Of a stretch of DNA of 64,000 nt, positions 35,470 through 43,459 are shown piece by piece (positions within the stretch are counted from its first letter, which is position 1; every line of letters starts with the position of its first letter). The notes under the pieces are model-generated. The model saw nothing but the letters and a program-made list of their open reading frames with translations, had not been told where the DNA came from and did not search any database. Position numbers and translations under genes: made by a program. Origin of the DNA: Zhenhengia yiwuensis (GTDB lineage Bacteria; Bacillota; Clostridia; Lachnospirales; Cellulosilyticaceae). Location of the stretch: NCBI RefSeq assembly GCF_014384995.1, contig NZ_JACRSY010000006.1:90075-154074 (forward strand). Direction: 5' to 3'.

Positions 35470-35478
35470 TACATAAAT

Positions 35479-35513
35479 AAAAAGGTATATCTTTCTTAGA
35501 TATACCTTTTTTG
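35479..35513 (+). terminator. Terminator after SLH protein 1
   Basis: Perfect 14-bp stem with AGGTATATCT/AGATATACCT core, 5-base loop and T6 run. Confidence 0.95.
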
Positions 35514-35532
35514 TATAAAATAAAAAATTATG

Positions 35533-35561
35533 TTTAAAAATGTCACATTTTATGGTAGAAT
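35533..35561 (+). promoter_or_regulatory. Promoter of SLH protein 2
   Basis: TTTAAA (35533-35538), 17-bp spacer and TAGAAT (35556-35561), with an upstream TG (extended -10). Confidence 0.5.
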
Positions 35562-35642
35562 TTTTAATGAAAATATATTGGTGTTTAAAAGTGATAAATA
35601 GTACATAAACAATATAAAAATGCTAAATAAATAGGGGGACAT

Positions 35643-37154
35643 ATGAAAGTTAATAAGAAATTTTACAATAAACTAGCAGTGACGATGCTACTTGGTACTT
35701 TTATTTTAGCTCAGCCAGTATGGGCCAAAGATTATGAAGGGCATTGGGCGAAAGAAGCGATTGATAGATGGTCTACTTATGAAGTTGTAAAAGGAATGGA
35801 AAATGGTGATTTCAAACCAAATGAATCGGTTACAAGAGCGGAACTTGCAACTTTTCTTAATCGTACTTTCCAGTTTACTGAAGTCGAAACAAATAGAAAA
35901 TATGAAGACCTTACACCAGGGGCATGGTATAGTGAGGCCATTGCCAATGTAACAGGGCGCGGAATTATGTATGCACCAGGTTCAAAGTTTGAGCCAAGTA
36001 AGGCAGCTACAAGAGAAGAAGTGGCTTATGCCCTTGCAAAAGCATACAGTGTAAAAGCAGATAGTGCTACAGAGATGAACCTTACAGATGTAGAAGATAT
36101 TTCTGCATGGGCTGTAGATAGTGTGAAGGCGCTTGTACAAAAGGGCTTTATAAAAGGGAATCCAGATGGAAGCTTTAAACCAAAGGCATCGATTACACGT
36201 GCTGAAGTGGTTACTTTATTAGAAAATCTAACACCTAACTTTATTCATGAGCCAGGGACTTATACAGAAGTAGTTAAAGGCAATGTAGTCATTAATACAG
36301 GTGATGTGACGCTTAAAGATACGACTATTGAAGGTGATGTGTATTTAAGCGCTGGTATTGGTGATGGTAAGGTAAGACTTGATAATGTAAAAGTGACAGG
36401 GACAGTTTATATTCAAGGTGGAAATATAAAATTACTCGGAGACTATAACATTGTTCAAGTAGAAAGTGGTAAGCCTGTTGAATTTATTAAAGGCAATATG
36501 AAACAAATGATTGTAGCCAAAGAAGGTTCTAAAATCAGACTTTATGAAAATACGGTTACAGATTACCTCTTAGTCGCTGCGAAAGCAGATTTTACAATCG
36601 AGGGGCTTGTAAAAGAAACTTCTACGACAGAAAGAGCTAAAATGTACGTAGAAGAAGCAGGTGTTTTCATTGGCGGGAACTTTGTACCTGTTGAAGTAGC
36701 AGGAACAGAAATTACGATTAATGTAAAAGAACTCGCAAAGCAGTATCCAATGAATGATAGAATGGAAAGCTTAGCGGTTTATACAAATGTAGAAGGTGCT
36801 TATATTGAAGGCTCATTTGGGGGAACAATGAGAACCAATACAGCTTATTCCTTTAGACAAGCAGATGTTCAGCTTGGTATATTTGAAGAAATGTTAGATA
36901 AAATCACAGCGACATCGAGCGAACTTAAAGAGATGGCAGATTCACTTGGTATTTCATCTGATACCATCTATGCACTTCTTTCAGATGGAGGACAAATTTC
37001 ACTTAACCATATGCTTATGCAATATGAAAATGTGAAAAGTCTAGTAAAGAGCTATACAGGAGCTACTTTGCCAAGTGAATACACCTTAAAACGTAATCTT
37101 CGTTATGAAAACGAAGCACCTATAACACTTACGATTCGCCTTATTATGGAGTAG
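35643..37154 (+). CDS. SLH-domain surface protein 2
   Basis: The 503-residue protein has a signal peptide (about 1-28, ending PVWAK), three SLH domains (about 29-195; EGHWAKEAI, ENGDFKPNESVTRAEL, GNPDGSFKPK) and the same strand-rich region as SLH protein 1 (LKDTTIEGDVYLSAGIGDG), then a different C-terminal part without the Gly/Ser linker. Probably a tandem duplicate whose C-terminus has diverged. It begins a cluster with the anchored protein at 37164, which starts 9 bp after its stop. Wall anchoring is inferred from the SLH triplet. Confidence 0.85.
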   Translation: MKVNKKFYNKLAVTMLLGTFILAQPVWAKDYEGHWAKEAIDRWSTYEVVKGMENGDFKPNESVTRAELATFLNRTFQFTEVETNRKYEDLTPGAWYSEAIANVTGRGIMYAPGSKFEPSKAATREEVAYALAKAYSVKADSATEMNLTDVEDISAWAVDSVKALVQKGFIKGNPDGSFKPKASITRAEVVTLLENLTPNFIHEPGTYTEVVKGNVVINTGDVTLKDTTIEGDVYLSAGIGDGKVRLDNVKVTGTVYIQGGNIKLLGDYNIVQVESGKPVEFIKGNMKQMIVAKEGSKIRLYENTVTDYLLVAAKADFTIEGLVKETSTTERAKMYVEEAGVFIGGNFVPVEVAGTEITINVKELAKQYPMNDRMESLAVYTNVEGAYIEGSFGGTMRTNTAYSFRQADVQLGIFEEMLDKITATSSELKEMADSLGISSDTIYALLSDGGQISLNHMLMQYENVKSLVKSYTGATLPSEYTLKRNLRYENEAPITLTIRLIME

Positions 37155-37163
37155 GAGTCGGTT

Positions 37164-37793
37164 ATGAAAAAACGAGGTTTAATCCTTATAGGGAGTATAC
37201 TTGCCCTACTTATACTATTAGGGGGAGCAGGTTATCTCTTATATGATCGAGTAAGTGCTTATTTTGTAGAAGAAACTTTAGTCAGTCAGATGACACAAGA
37301 ACTTATAGCACAGACAGGCATTGACCTAGGGGAAGCAGGTAGAGTGCTTACAGAAGAAGAAAAAGAGAGCTTTAAAGCCATATTAAACACCAAAGAGCCA
37401 AGTAAGGAAGAAGGGGCAGAAAGTGCTGAGAATGTACAAGCACAAACTCAGCAGGGGAATACAAACTCTAGTACAGTAGAAGATACTACAATGCATGAAA
37501 CAGCCAAGGAAAAGACACAGCTCGTGACAACAGATGATATAAAAATCGCTGTGGAGCAACAGGCTAAAAATATTGCAAAAAGTATTCCAATCAAAGATAA
37601 AAGTGCCATGCTTAATTTGGTGTTAAGTAATTTGACATCTTCAGATCTAAATTACTTAATGGGTTTAGCATTAGATGGAGTATCAAGTTCAGATTTAGCG
37701 CAGGCCAAACGTATTGCGATGCAAAGCTTTAATGAGGAAGATCTTGAACGCGTAAAAGGATATTACGATACCTACAAACATCTGATACCCTAA
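37164..37793 (+). CDS. Membrane-anchored hypothetical protein
   Basis: The 209-residue protein has one N-terminal membrane helix (about 5-27) and the rest outside the cell: a helical stretch (about 35-80), a low-complexity Glu/Thr/Gln/Asn part (about 84-125) and a helical C-terminus (about 130-209). No enzyme motif or known domain is seen. It is coupled to SLH protein 2 (9-bp gap) and is followed by a terminator and then the Wzz/kinase pair. It may link the surface protein with the membrane, but this is context only. Confidence 0.6.
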   Translation: MKKRGLILIGSILALLILLGGAGYLLYDRVSAYFVEETLVSQMTQELIAQTGIDLGEAGRVLTEEEKESFKAILNTKEPSKEEGAESAENVQAQTQQGNTNSSTVEDTTMHETAKEKTQLVTTDDIKIAVEQQAKNIAKSIPIKDKSAMLNLVLSNLTSSDLNYLMGLALDGVSSSDLAQAKRIAMQSFNEEDLERVKGYYDTYKHLIP

Positions 37794-37810
37794 ACTTAAT
37801 GGTGATCGAT

Positions 37811-37845
37811 AAGGCTACTCGAATAACATAACGAGTGGCCTTTTT
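37811..37845 (+). terminator. Terminator between the hypothetical gene and the Wzz-type gene
   Basis: AAGGCTACTCG pairs with CGAGTGGCCTT (one G-U) across a 10-base loop, followed by T5. Confidence 0.85.
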
Positions 37846-37877
37846 GCATGGGAAAATACAAAATAGGAGGATTAGAG

Positions 37878-38576
37878 ATGGAAGAAACAAATGAAATTTC
37901 ATTACAAGAGATCTTTATGATCTTATGGAATAAAGTATGGGTAATTATACTTTGTACCCTTATAGGAGGAGTAGCGGCGTTTGGCATAAGTGCTTTTGTA
38001 CTCGACCCAACTTATACATCCCGTGTGAGTATGTATGTGAACAGTAATACAGAACGTGAAAATACGATTGCTAATCTTAATGATATTAATGCTTCTCAAA
38101 AGCTTGTAAGTACCTATATTGAGATTTTAAAAAGTGATAACGTGCTCAGTAAAGTGATTACAGAAACGGGCTTTCATTATACACCAGAGCAAATTCGTAA
38201 AATGCTTACAGCCAGTGCTGTAAATGGTACAGAGATTTTTGAAGTAAAAGTTACAACTAAAGATGCTGATGAAGCTGCAGTCATTGCCAATACCATAGCG
38301 GCAGTGGCGCCAGAAGAAATCATTCGTGTTGTTAAAGCAGGTTCAGTAGAACTTATTGATGAAGCAGTGCCAGCTACAAGTCCATCTTCTCCTAATGTGC
38401 TTTTAAATACAATCATTGGACTTATGTTAGGTGGTGTACTCTCTGTACTTGGTGTATTAGTGGCGGAAATGCTTGATAATCGTATCAAAACTGAAGATGA
38501 CCTTAAAAAAGGTTATGACTTTCCTATTCTTGGGACTATACCAGACTTAGAAGATGCTGCAACGCGTATCAAATAA
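37878..38576 (+). CDS. Wzz/CpsC-type polysaccharide co-polymerase (kinase activator)
   Basis: The 232-residue protein has the Wzz layout: a short cytoplasmic N-terminus (SLQEIFMILWNKVW), membrane helix 1 (about 24-44), an extracytoplasmic domain, a proline-rich PATSPSSPN motif and membrane helix 2 (about 176-198), ending in a cytoplasmic tail that activates the partner kinase. Such proteins set capsule chain length. The frame is open 10 codons further upstream, but AGGAGG precedes the ATG at 37878. The BY-kinase follows 14 bp later. It controls presumably the Wzy-type capsule encoded after 39.5 kb. Confidence 0.9.
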   Translation: MEETNEISLQEIFMILWNKVWVIILCTLIGGVAAFGISAFVLDPTYTSRVSMYVNSNTERENTIANLNDINASQKLVSTYIEILKSDNVLSKVITETGFHYTPEQIRKMLTASAVNGTEIFEVKVTTKDADEAAVIANTIAAVAPEEIIRVVKAGSVELIDEAVPATSPSSPNVLLNTIIGLMLGGVLSVLGVLVAEMLDNRIKTEDDLKKGYDFPILGTIPDLEDAATRIK

Positions 38577-38590
38577 AGAGGGGATTAACC

Positions 38591-39352
38591 ATGAAAACAT
38601 TATTTAATAAAAATAAACAACAAACCCAAAGAACAAAAGAACAAGAACAAGAGATGATTCTTACAGGAGAATCGAGCTTTCATATTAAAGAAGCTTATAA
38701 AGCAACACGTACGAATATTATGTTCTCACTAGTCGGTAAAGGCTGTAAAAGAATTGTTGTGACAAGCTCCTTCCCAGGAGAAGGTAAAAGTACAACGTGC
38801 ATTAACTTAGCCATTACCTTTGCACAGACAGGTTCACGCGTGCTTCTCATCGATGGAGATATGAGAAAGCCAACCGTACATCGCAAGCTGGATATGACCA
38901 ATGGTAATGGGCTTGCTCATTTACTGAGTAATTTCTGTACGGTAGAAGAAGCCATCCAGCATACAAGTTATGAGAATCTCGATGCTATTACATCAGGACA
39001 TATTCCACCAAACCCAGCAGAGCTCCTTGCATCAGAGACGATGGGAGAATTACTCGAGACACTTGAAGCAAATTATGACTATATCTTCATTGATACACCA
39101 CCACTTAATGTAGTAACCGATGCAACAGTCTTATCACAACGCGTGTCTGGTACAGTGGTTGTTGTACGTGAAGGGGTAACACATCATAAAGATGTGCAAG
39201 ATGCCCTTGGAAAACTTGAATTTGCTAACGCCAAAGTGCTCGGCTTTATCCTTCATGATGTAAAAGAAGGGAAAGGGAGTAAGTATGGTAAATATGGCAA
39301 ATATAGCCGATATGCTTATAAAAATGATGCGTATACACAATATGGGCAATAA
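38591..39352 (+). CDS. CpsD/CapB-type bacterial tyrosine kinase (BY-kinase)
   Basis: The 253-residue P-loop kinase has Walker A SSFPGEGKST (about 58-67), Walker A' LLIDGDMRKP, Walker B YIFIDTPP and a C-terminal tyrosine cluster (about 234-252, seven Tyr including YGKYGKYSRYAY) that is autophosphorylated. With the Wzz-type partner it controls capsule polymerisation. In Gram-positives the two parts are separate proteins, as here. No CpsB/Wzb phosphatase or LytR-CpsA-Psr ligase gene is in the window. Confidence 0.95.
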   Translation: MKTLFNKNKQQTQRTKEQEQEMILTGESSFHIKEAYKATRTNIMFSLVGKGCKRIVVTSSFPGEGKSTTCINLAITFAQTGSRVLLIDGDMRKPTVHRKLDMTNGNGLAHLLSNFCTVEEAIQHTSYENLDAITSGHIPPNPAELLASETMGELLETLEANYDYIFIDTPPLNVVTDATVLSQRVSGTVVVVREGVTHHKDVQDALGKLEFANAKVLGFILHDVKEGKGSKYGKYGKYSRYAYKNDAYTQYGQ

Positions 39353-39397
39353 AAAATAAAGCATTAAAGATAAGAGATCAATAAAGTTACATGAGAG

Positions 39398-39423
39398 ATA
39401 CCAAGGCCTACTTGGTATTTTTC
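39398..39423 (+). terminator. Terminator after the BY-kinase gene
   Basis: ATACCAAG and CTTGGTAT flank GCCTA, followed by TTTTT. Confidence 0.85.
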
Positions 39424-39471
39424 ATGGGCTTTTTTAGGACAATGAGACATATATTTTATACTTGTTTAATG

Positions 39472-39492
39472 CTACTTATATAGAATAAGTAG
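39472..39492. promoter_or_regulatory. Operator-like inverted repeat upstream of the capsule cluster
   Basis: CTACTTAT and ATAAGTAG, perfect 8-bp arms around ATAGA, 60 bp before the first capsule gene and near a TTGTTT element at 39462. A regulatory site is possible; no regulator is adjacent. Confidence 0.3.
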
Positions 39493-39552
39493 TAGTTAGA
39501 GAGGTATAAAATTTATTAAATAATATTCTACACACAAAAGGGAGTTTTGAAT

Positions 39553-40665
39553 ATGAAAGAGAAGATTTTTTTAGCATCACCACATATGAGTGAGGAAGGG
39601 TATGAAAAACATTATGTACAAGAAGCATTTGATACGAATTGGATTGCACCATTAGGTACCAATGTAAATGAATTTGAGAAGGAGCTTGCAGCTAAAGTAG
39701 GAACATCTCATGCAGCAGCTCTATCAGCAGGAACAGCAGCTATTCATATGGCACTTAAAGCAGCAGGAGTAGGTGAAGGAGATATTGTATTTTGTCAGGA
39801 TCTTACTTTCTCAGCTACTGCAAATCCTATTATTTATCAAAAGGCAGTACCAGTATTTATTGATAGTGATTTTGAAACTTGGAATATGAGCCCTAAAGCT
39901 TTAGAAGCTGCTTTTGAGAAATATGGAGATAAAGTTAAAGCTGTACTTGTAGTACACCTTTATGGATTATCAGCAGACTTAGATCCAATTATGGAACTTT
40001 GTAAAAAGTATGGAGCGACTTTAATTGAAGATGCAGCAGAGAGTTTAGGCACTACATATAAAGGAAGATATACAGGAACATTTGGGGAATACGGTATTTT
40101 CTCATTTAATGGAAATAAAATCATTACGACTTCAGGTGGAGGAATGCTTGTAAGTAATGATGAAGAAAGAATTGCTAAAGTACGATTCTGGTCTACACAA
40201 GCAAGAGATAATGCTAGACACTATCAACATAGTGAGTTAGGATTCAACTACCGCATGAGTAATGTAGTAGCAGGTATTGGGAGAGGGCAACTTAAAGTAT
40301 TAGATCAGCGTGTGGCTAAGAAGAAATATATTTATGAGTACTATAAGAGAGAACTCGGATGTTTAGAAGGTGTACATATGATGCCAATGAATGAGTGGCA
40401 AGATAGTAACTGCTGGCTCTCCTGTATCACTTTAAGTGGTAAGGTAAGACCACTTGATATTATGTTAGCACTTGAAGCAGAGAATATTGAGAGTAGGCCA
40501 ATCTGGAAACCAATGCATATGCAACCATTCTTTGAACAATATGAATTCATCGGTGAAGGTGTATCTCAGGAGCTATTTGAGAATGGAGTATGCTTACCAT
40601 CTGATACAAAGATGAGAGATGCAGATTTAGAAAGAATTGTTTCTATTATAAAGGGGTTATTCTAG
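39553..40665 (+). CDS. DegT/DnrJ/EryC1-family sugar aminotransferase (PglE/LegC-like)
   Basis: This 370-residue PLP enzyme has the sugar aminotransferase pattern: GTAAIHMALKAAGVGEGD (about 60-77), DLTFSATANPI, IEDAAESLG, and the PLP lysine in FNGNKIITTSGGG (about residue 182). It would aminate a 4-keto nucleotide sugar, as PglE does for UDP-bacillosamine. No 4,6-dehydratase of the PglF type is in the window, so its substrate must come from elsewhere. A TTG at 39547 is too near GGGAG; the ATG at 39553 is used. A PglC-like transferase follows after 1 bp, which supports an amino-sugar as the first residue of the capsule unit. Confidence 0.9.
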   Translation: MKEKIFLASPHMSEEGYEKHYVQEAFDTNWIAPLGTNVNEFEKELAAKVGTSHAAALSAGTAAIHMALKAAGVGEGDIVFCQDLTFSATANPIIYQKAVPVFIDSDFETWNMSPKALEAAFEKYGDKVKAVLVVHLYGLSADLDPIMELCKKYGATLIEDAAESLGTTYKGRYTGTFGEYGIFSFNGNKIITTSGGGMLVSNDEERIAKVRFWSTQARDNARHYQHSELGFNYRMSNVVAGIGRGQLKVLDQRVAKKKYIYEYYKRELGCLEGVHMMPMNEWQDSNCWLSCITLSGKVRPLDIMLALEAENIESRPIWKPMHMQPFFEQYEFIGEGVSQELFENGVCLPSDTKMRDADLERIVSIIKGLF

Positions 40666-40666
40666 T

Positions 40667-41272
40667 ATGTATGCAAAGTATGTGAAGAGAGTAATTGATA
40701 TAGTAGGAGCCTCTCTCTTACTATTTGCTGCATGGCCATTCATGTTTATAGCTGCTATGGCTATTAAGATAGCAGATCCAAAGGGGCCAGTATTGTTTAA
40801 ACAAGAAAGACCTGGAAAAGATGAGAAGATCTTTAAGATTTATAAATTTCGTACTATGCAAGTAGCGACTCATGATGCAGAAGGTAATAGATTATCAGAT
40901 ATGGAGCGTATGACTAAGATTGGTAAGATTCTTAGAAAGACGAGCTTAGATGAGTTTCCACAGTTCTTTAATGTGCTTAAAGGAGATATGAGTTTTATTG
41001 GACCAAGACCATTACTGGTTCAGTACCTTAAACATTATAATGAAGAACAACGTAGAAGGCATAATGTCAGACCAGGCATTAGTGGATGGGCGCAGGTGAA
41101 TGGACGTAATGCCATCAGCTGGGAAGAACGTTTTGAACTAGATGTATGGTATGCAGATAATATTAGCTTAAAGACAGATCTTAAAGTATTAGTTAAGACT
41201 ATTAAAAATGTACTTATGAGTAAAGACGTGAATAATTCAGAACAAGATACTATGCCAGATTTTGGAGAGTAA
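40667..41272 (+). CDS. PglC-type small initiating sugar-phosphate transferase
   Basis: The 201-residue monotopic phosphoglycosyl transferase has one re-entrant N-terminal helix (about 8-32) and the catalytic core LFKQERPGKDEKIFKIYKF, the Asp-Glu dyad in TSLDEFPQFFNVLKGDMSFIGPRPLL (read in two halves around residue 95) and PGISGWAQVNGRN. It starts capsule synthesis by transferring an amino-sugar phosphate to undecaprenyl phosphate. It follows the aminotransferase after a single base, the same pairing as in pgl loci. It differs from the long WbaP-type enzyme at 14284, implying a separate glycan. Confidence 0.9.
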   Translation: MYAKYVKRVIDIVGASLLLFAAWPFMFIAAMAIKIADPKGPVLFKQERPGKDEKIFKIYKFRTMQVATHDAEGNRLSDMERMTKIGKILRKTSLDEFPQFFNVLKGDMSFIGPRPLLVQYLKHYNEEQRRRHNVRPGISGWAQVNGRNAISWEERFELDVWYADNISLKTDLKVLVKTIKNVLMSKDVNNSEQDTMPDFGE

Positions 41273-41273
41273 T

Positions 41274-42473
41274 ATGAAGGAGAAAATGATGAAGGTAGAT
41301 TATAATAATTTAATTACACCTTGTTTTGTTATCAATAAGAAAGAACTTCAAGCCAATATAAATAGTTTACATATTGCTCTCGCAAACAATTGGAATAATT
41401 ATATGATAGGTTATTCCTTTAAAACTAATTCGTTACCATGGTTAGTAAACTTTTATAAGGAAAATAATTGTTATGCAGAGGTTGTATCAGAAAGTGAATA
41501 TAATCTAGCATTAACGTTAGGTTATACAAAAGACAAGATTATCTATAATGGACCTATAAAGTATAAAGATTTATTTTTAGATGCGATTATTGAAGGAAGT
41601 ATAGTAAACTTGGATTCTCAGAGAGAGATTAGATGGTTAGAAGAGTTACCTAAAGATAAGAAGTATAAGGTAGGGGTGCGTGTTAACTACGATATAGAAG
41701 CAGATTGTCCAGGTGAATCTACTTGTGGAATGGATGGTGGAAGATTTGGGTTCAACTTAGAAAATAATTCATTAGCCCAAGCACTAGAGAAGATAGAAAA
41801 GTTAGAAAATATTCAAATATCTGGTTTACATATGCACATTAGTAGTAAAACAAGGAGTCTTAATATTTATAGAAGTATAGCAAACAAAGTATGCGAAATC
41901 AAAAGGCAATTTGGTTTAGAACTAGAATATATCGATGTAGGAGGAGGTTTTTTTGGAGGATTGTCAACAAAACCTTCTTATGATGAGTATGTTAGGATAA
42001 TTAAAGATGAATTGGAGATGGAGTTTAGTCCTGAAGAAACTACACTCATTTTAGAGCCTGGAGCTTCTGTGGTAGGTTCACCCATTGATTATATCTGTAG
42101 AGTGATGGATGTAAAAGAAACAAACTTAAATAGATTTGTTATTACAAATGGTAGTAGAACGCATATAGACCCATTAATGCATAAAGCTAATTATTTCTCT
42201 AATCTTATTGAAGTTAAAGAGAATGTTATAGATAAACAAGTAGTTTGTGGTTTTACTTGTATGGAAAATGATAGAATTATGACTCTTAATGATGAGAAAG
42301 AATTAAAAGAGGGAAGTTATATAGAGTTTAATAAAGTGGGAGCCTATACAATGTGTTTAAGTCCATTATTTATTGAGTACTTTCCGACTGTATATGTAAA
42401 AGAGAATAACTTGTTAGAAGTAGTGCGTGAGAAATGGTCACCAATAGAGTATATACAAAAGTGTAAGAGATAG
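41274..42473 (+). CDS. Fold-type III PLP decarboxylase (Orn/DAP/Arg decarboxylase-2 family)
   Basis: This about 399-residue protein has the alanine-racemase-type barrel and C-terminal beta domain: PLP lysine in YSFKTNSLP (about residue 50), GLHMHISSK, the phosphate loop DVGGGFFGG (about 225), LEPGAS and the catalytic cysteine motif CMENDRI (about 345). It would decarboxylate a basic or diacid amino acid, as LysA or NspC do. Starts at 41274 (GGAG, 6-base spacing) and 41289 (AAGGAG) are both plausible. Its presence inside a capsule operon next to an ATP-grasp ligase suggests a glycan amine or amino-acid decoration (inference). Confidence 0.8.
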   Translation: MKEKMMKVDYNNLITPCFVINKKELQANINSLHIALANNWNNYMIGYSFKTNSLPWLVNFYKENNCYAEVVSESEYNLALTLGYTKDKIIYNGPIKYKDLFLDAIIEGSIVNLDSQREIRWLEELPKDKKYKVGVRVNYDIEADCPGESTCGMDGGRFGFNLENNSLAQALEKIEKLENIQISGLHMHISSKTRSLNIYRSIANKVCEIKRQFGLELEYIDVGGGFFGGLSTKPSYDEYVRIIKDELEMEFSPEETTLILEPGASVVGSPIDYICRVMDVKETNLNRFVITNGSRTHIDPLMHKANYFSNLIEVKENVIDKQVVCGFTCMENDRIMTLNDEKELKEGSYIEFNKVGAYTMCLSPLFIEYFPTVYVKENNLLEVVREKWSPIEYIQKCKR

Positions 42474-42483
42474 GTGGTATAAG

Positions 42484-43446
42484 ATGAATATTTTAATATT
42501 GAGTGTAGGAACAAGAAATAAAATTATTCAGTATTTTAAAAGAGAGTTAGAAGGAAGAGGAAAAGTTATTGCAACTGATAATAGCAATCTAGCACCAGCT
42601 ATTTATGAAGCAGATAAATTCTATTTAGTTCCTAGAATAACAGAAGAGAATTATATTGAGAAATTAAAACAAATTTGTAGAAATGAAAAAATAGATGCAA
42701 TGTTTTCCTTAATAGATCCAGAGCTATCGCTCTTAGCCTTACATAAAAAAGAGTTTGAAGAAATAGGGACAAAGGTAATTGTAGCAGACTATGAGGCTGT
42801 AGAGCGATGTTTTGATAAATATGAATTTGCTATATTCCTAGAGAAAAATGGTTTTAAAACACCTAAAACATATAATAATATACAGATGTTTATTAGAGAT
42901 TGCAAAAGTGGAAAAATAAGCTTTCCTGTATTCGTAAAGCCTTGTAGGGGGAGTGCGAGTATTCATGTTAGCCAGGTTAATGATTTAGAGGAATTAGAAA
43001 TATTGTTGGCAAAATATGATGATTTAATTGTACAAGAATATATGGATGGACAAGAGTTGGGTATAGATGTTTACGTTGATATGATAAGTGGTGAAGTGAC
43101 ATCTATATTTATAAAAGAGAAGATAAAAATGAGAGCAGGAGAGACAGATAAGTCGGTATCTATAAAAGATGAACAATTGTTCAAAATCATATCGGATCTT
43201 GCTAAGAAGTTAAAGCTTTATGGACAGAATGATATAGACGTCTTTAGAGTAAACGGAGAATATTATATCTCAGAAGTTAATCCTAGATTTGGGGGAGGCT
43301 ATCCTCACGCCTATGAATGTGGTGTTAATGAGCCTGAAATGCTTATTAATAATTTATTAGGAATTAAAAATGAAGTGGCTATTGGAGAGTATGATGCAGA
43401 GGTTTATATGGCTAAATACAATGAAATAAAGATTATTAAAGGGTGA
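42484..43446 (+). CDS. ATP-grasp ligase (CarB-like/PylC-like)
   Basis: This 320-residue ATP-grasp protein has an N-terminal Rossmann-like part (about 1-110, ILSVGTRNKIIQYF), the central ATP-binding region (FVKPCRGSAS near residue 155, IVQEYMDGQE) and the Mg-binding EVNPRFGGGYP near residue 265. Such enzymes join a carboxylate to an amine through an acyl phosphate. It follows the PLP decarboxylase after 10 bp and precedes a GT4 gene. The pair may make an amide-linked substituent for the repeat unit; substrates unknown. Confidence 0.8.
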   Translation: MNILILSVGTRNKIIQYFKRELEGRGKVIATDNSNLAPAIYEADKFYLVPRITEENYIEKLKQICRNEKIDAMFSLIDPELSLLALHKKEFEEIGTKVIVADYEAVERCFDKYEFAIFLEKNGFKTPKTYNNIQMFIRDCKSGKISFPVFVKPCRGSASIHVSQVNDLEELEILLAKYDDLIVQEYMDGQELGIDVYVDMISGEVTSIFIKEKIKMRAGETDKSVSIKDEQLFKIISDLAKKLKLYGQNDIDVFRVNGEYYISEVNPRFGGGYPHAYECGVNEPEMLINNLLGIKNEVAIGEYDAEVYMAKYNEIKIIKG

Positions 43447-43459
43447 AAGGAGGAGCTAA

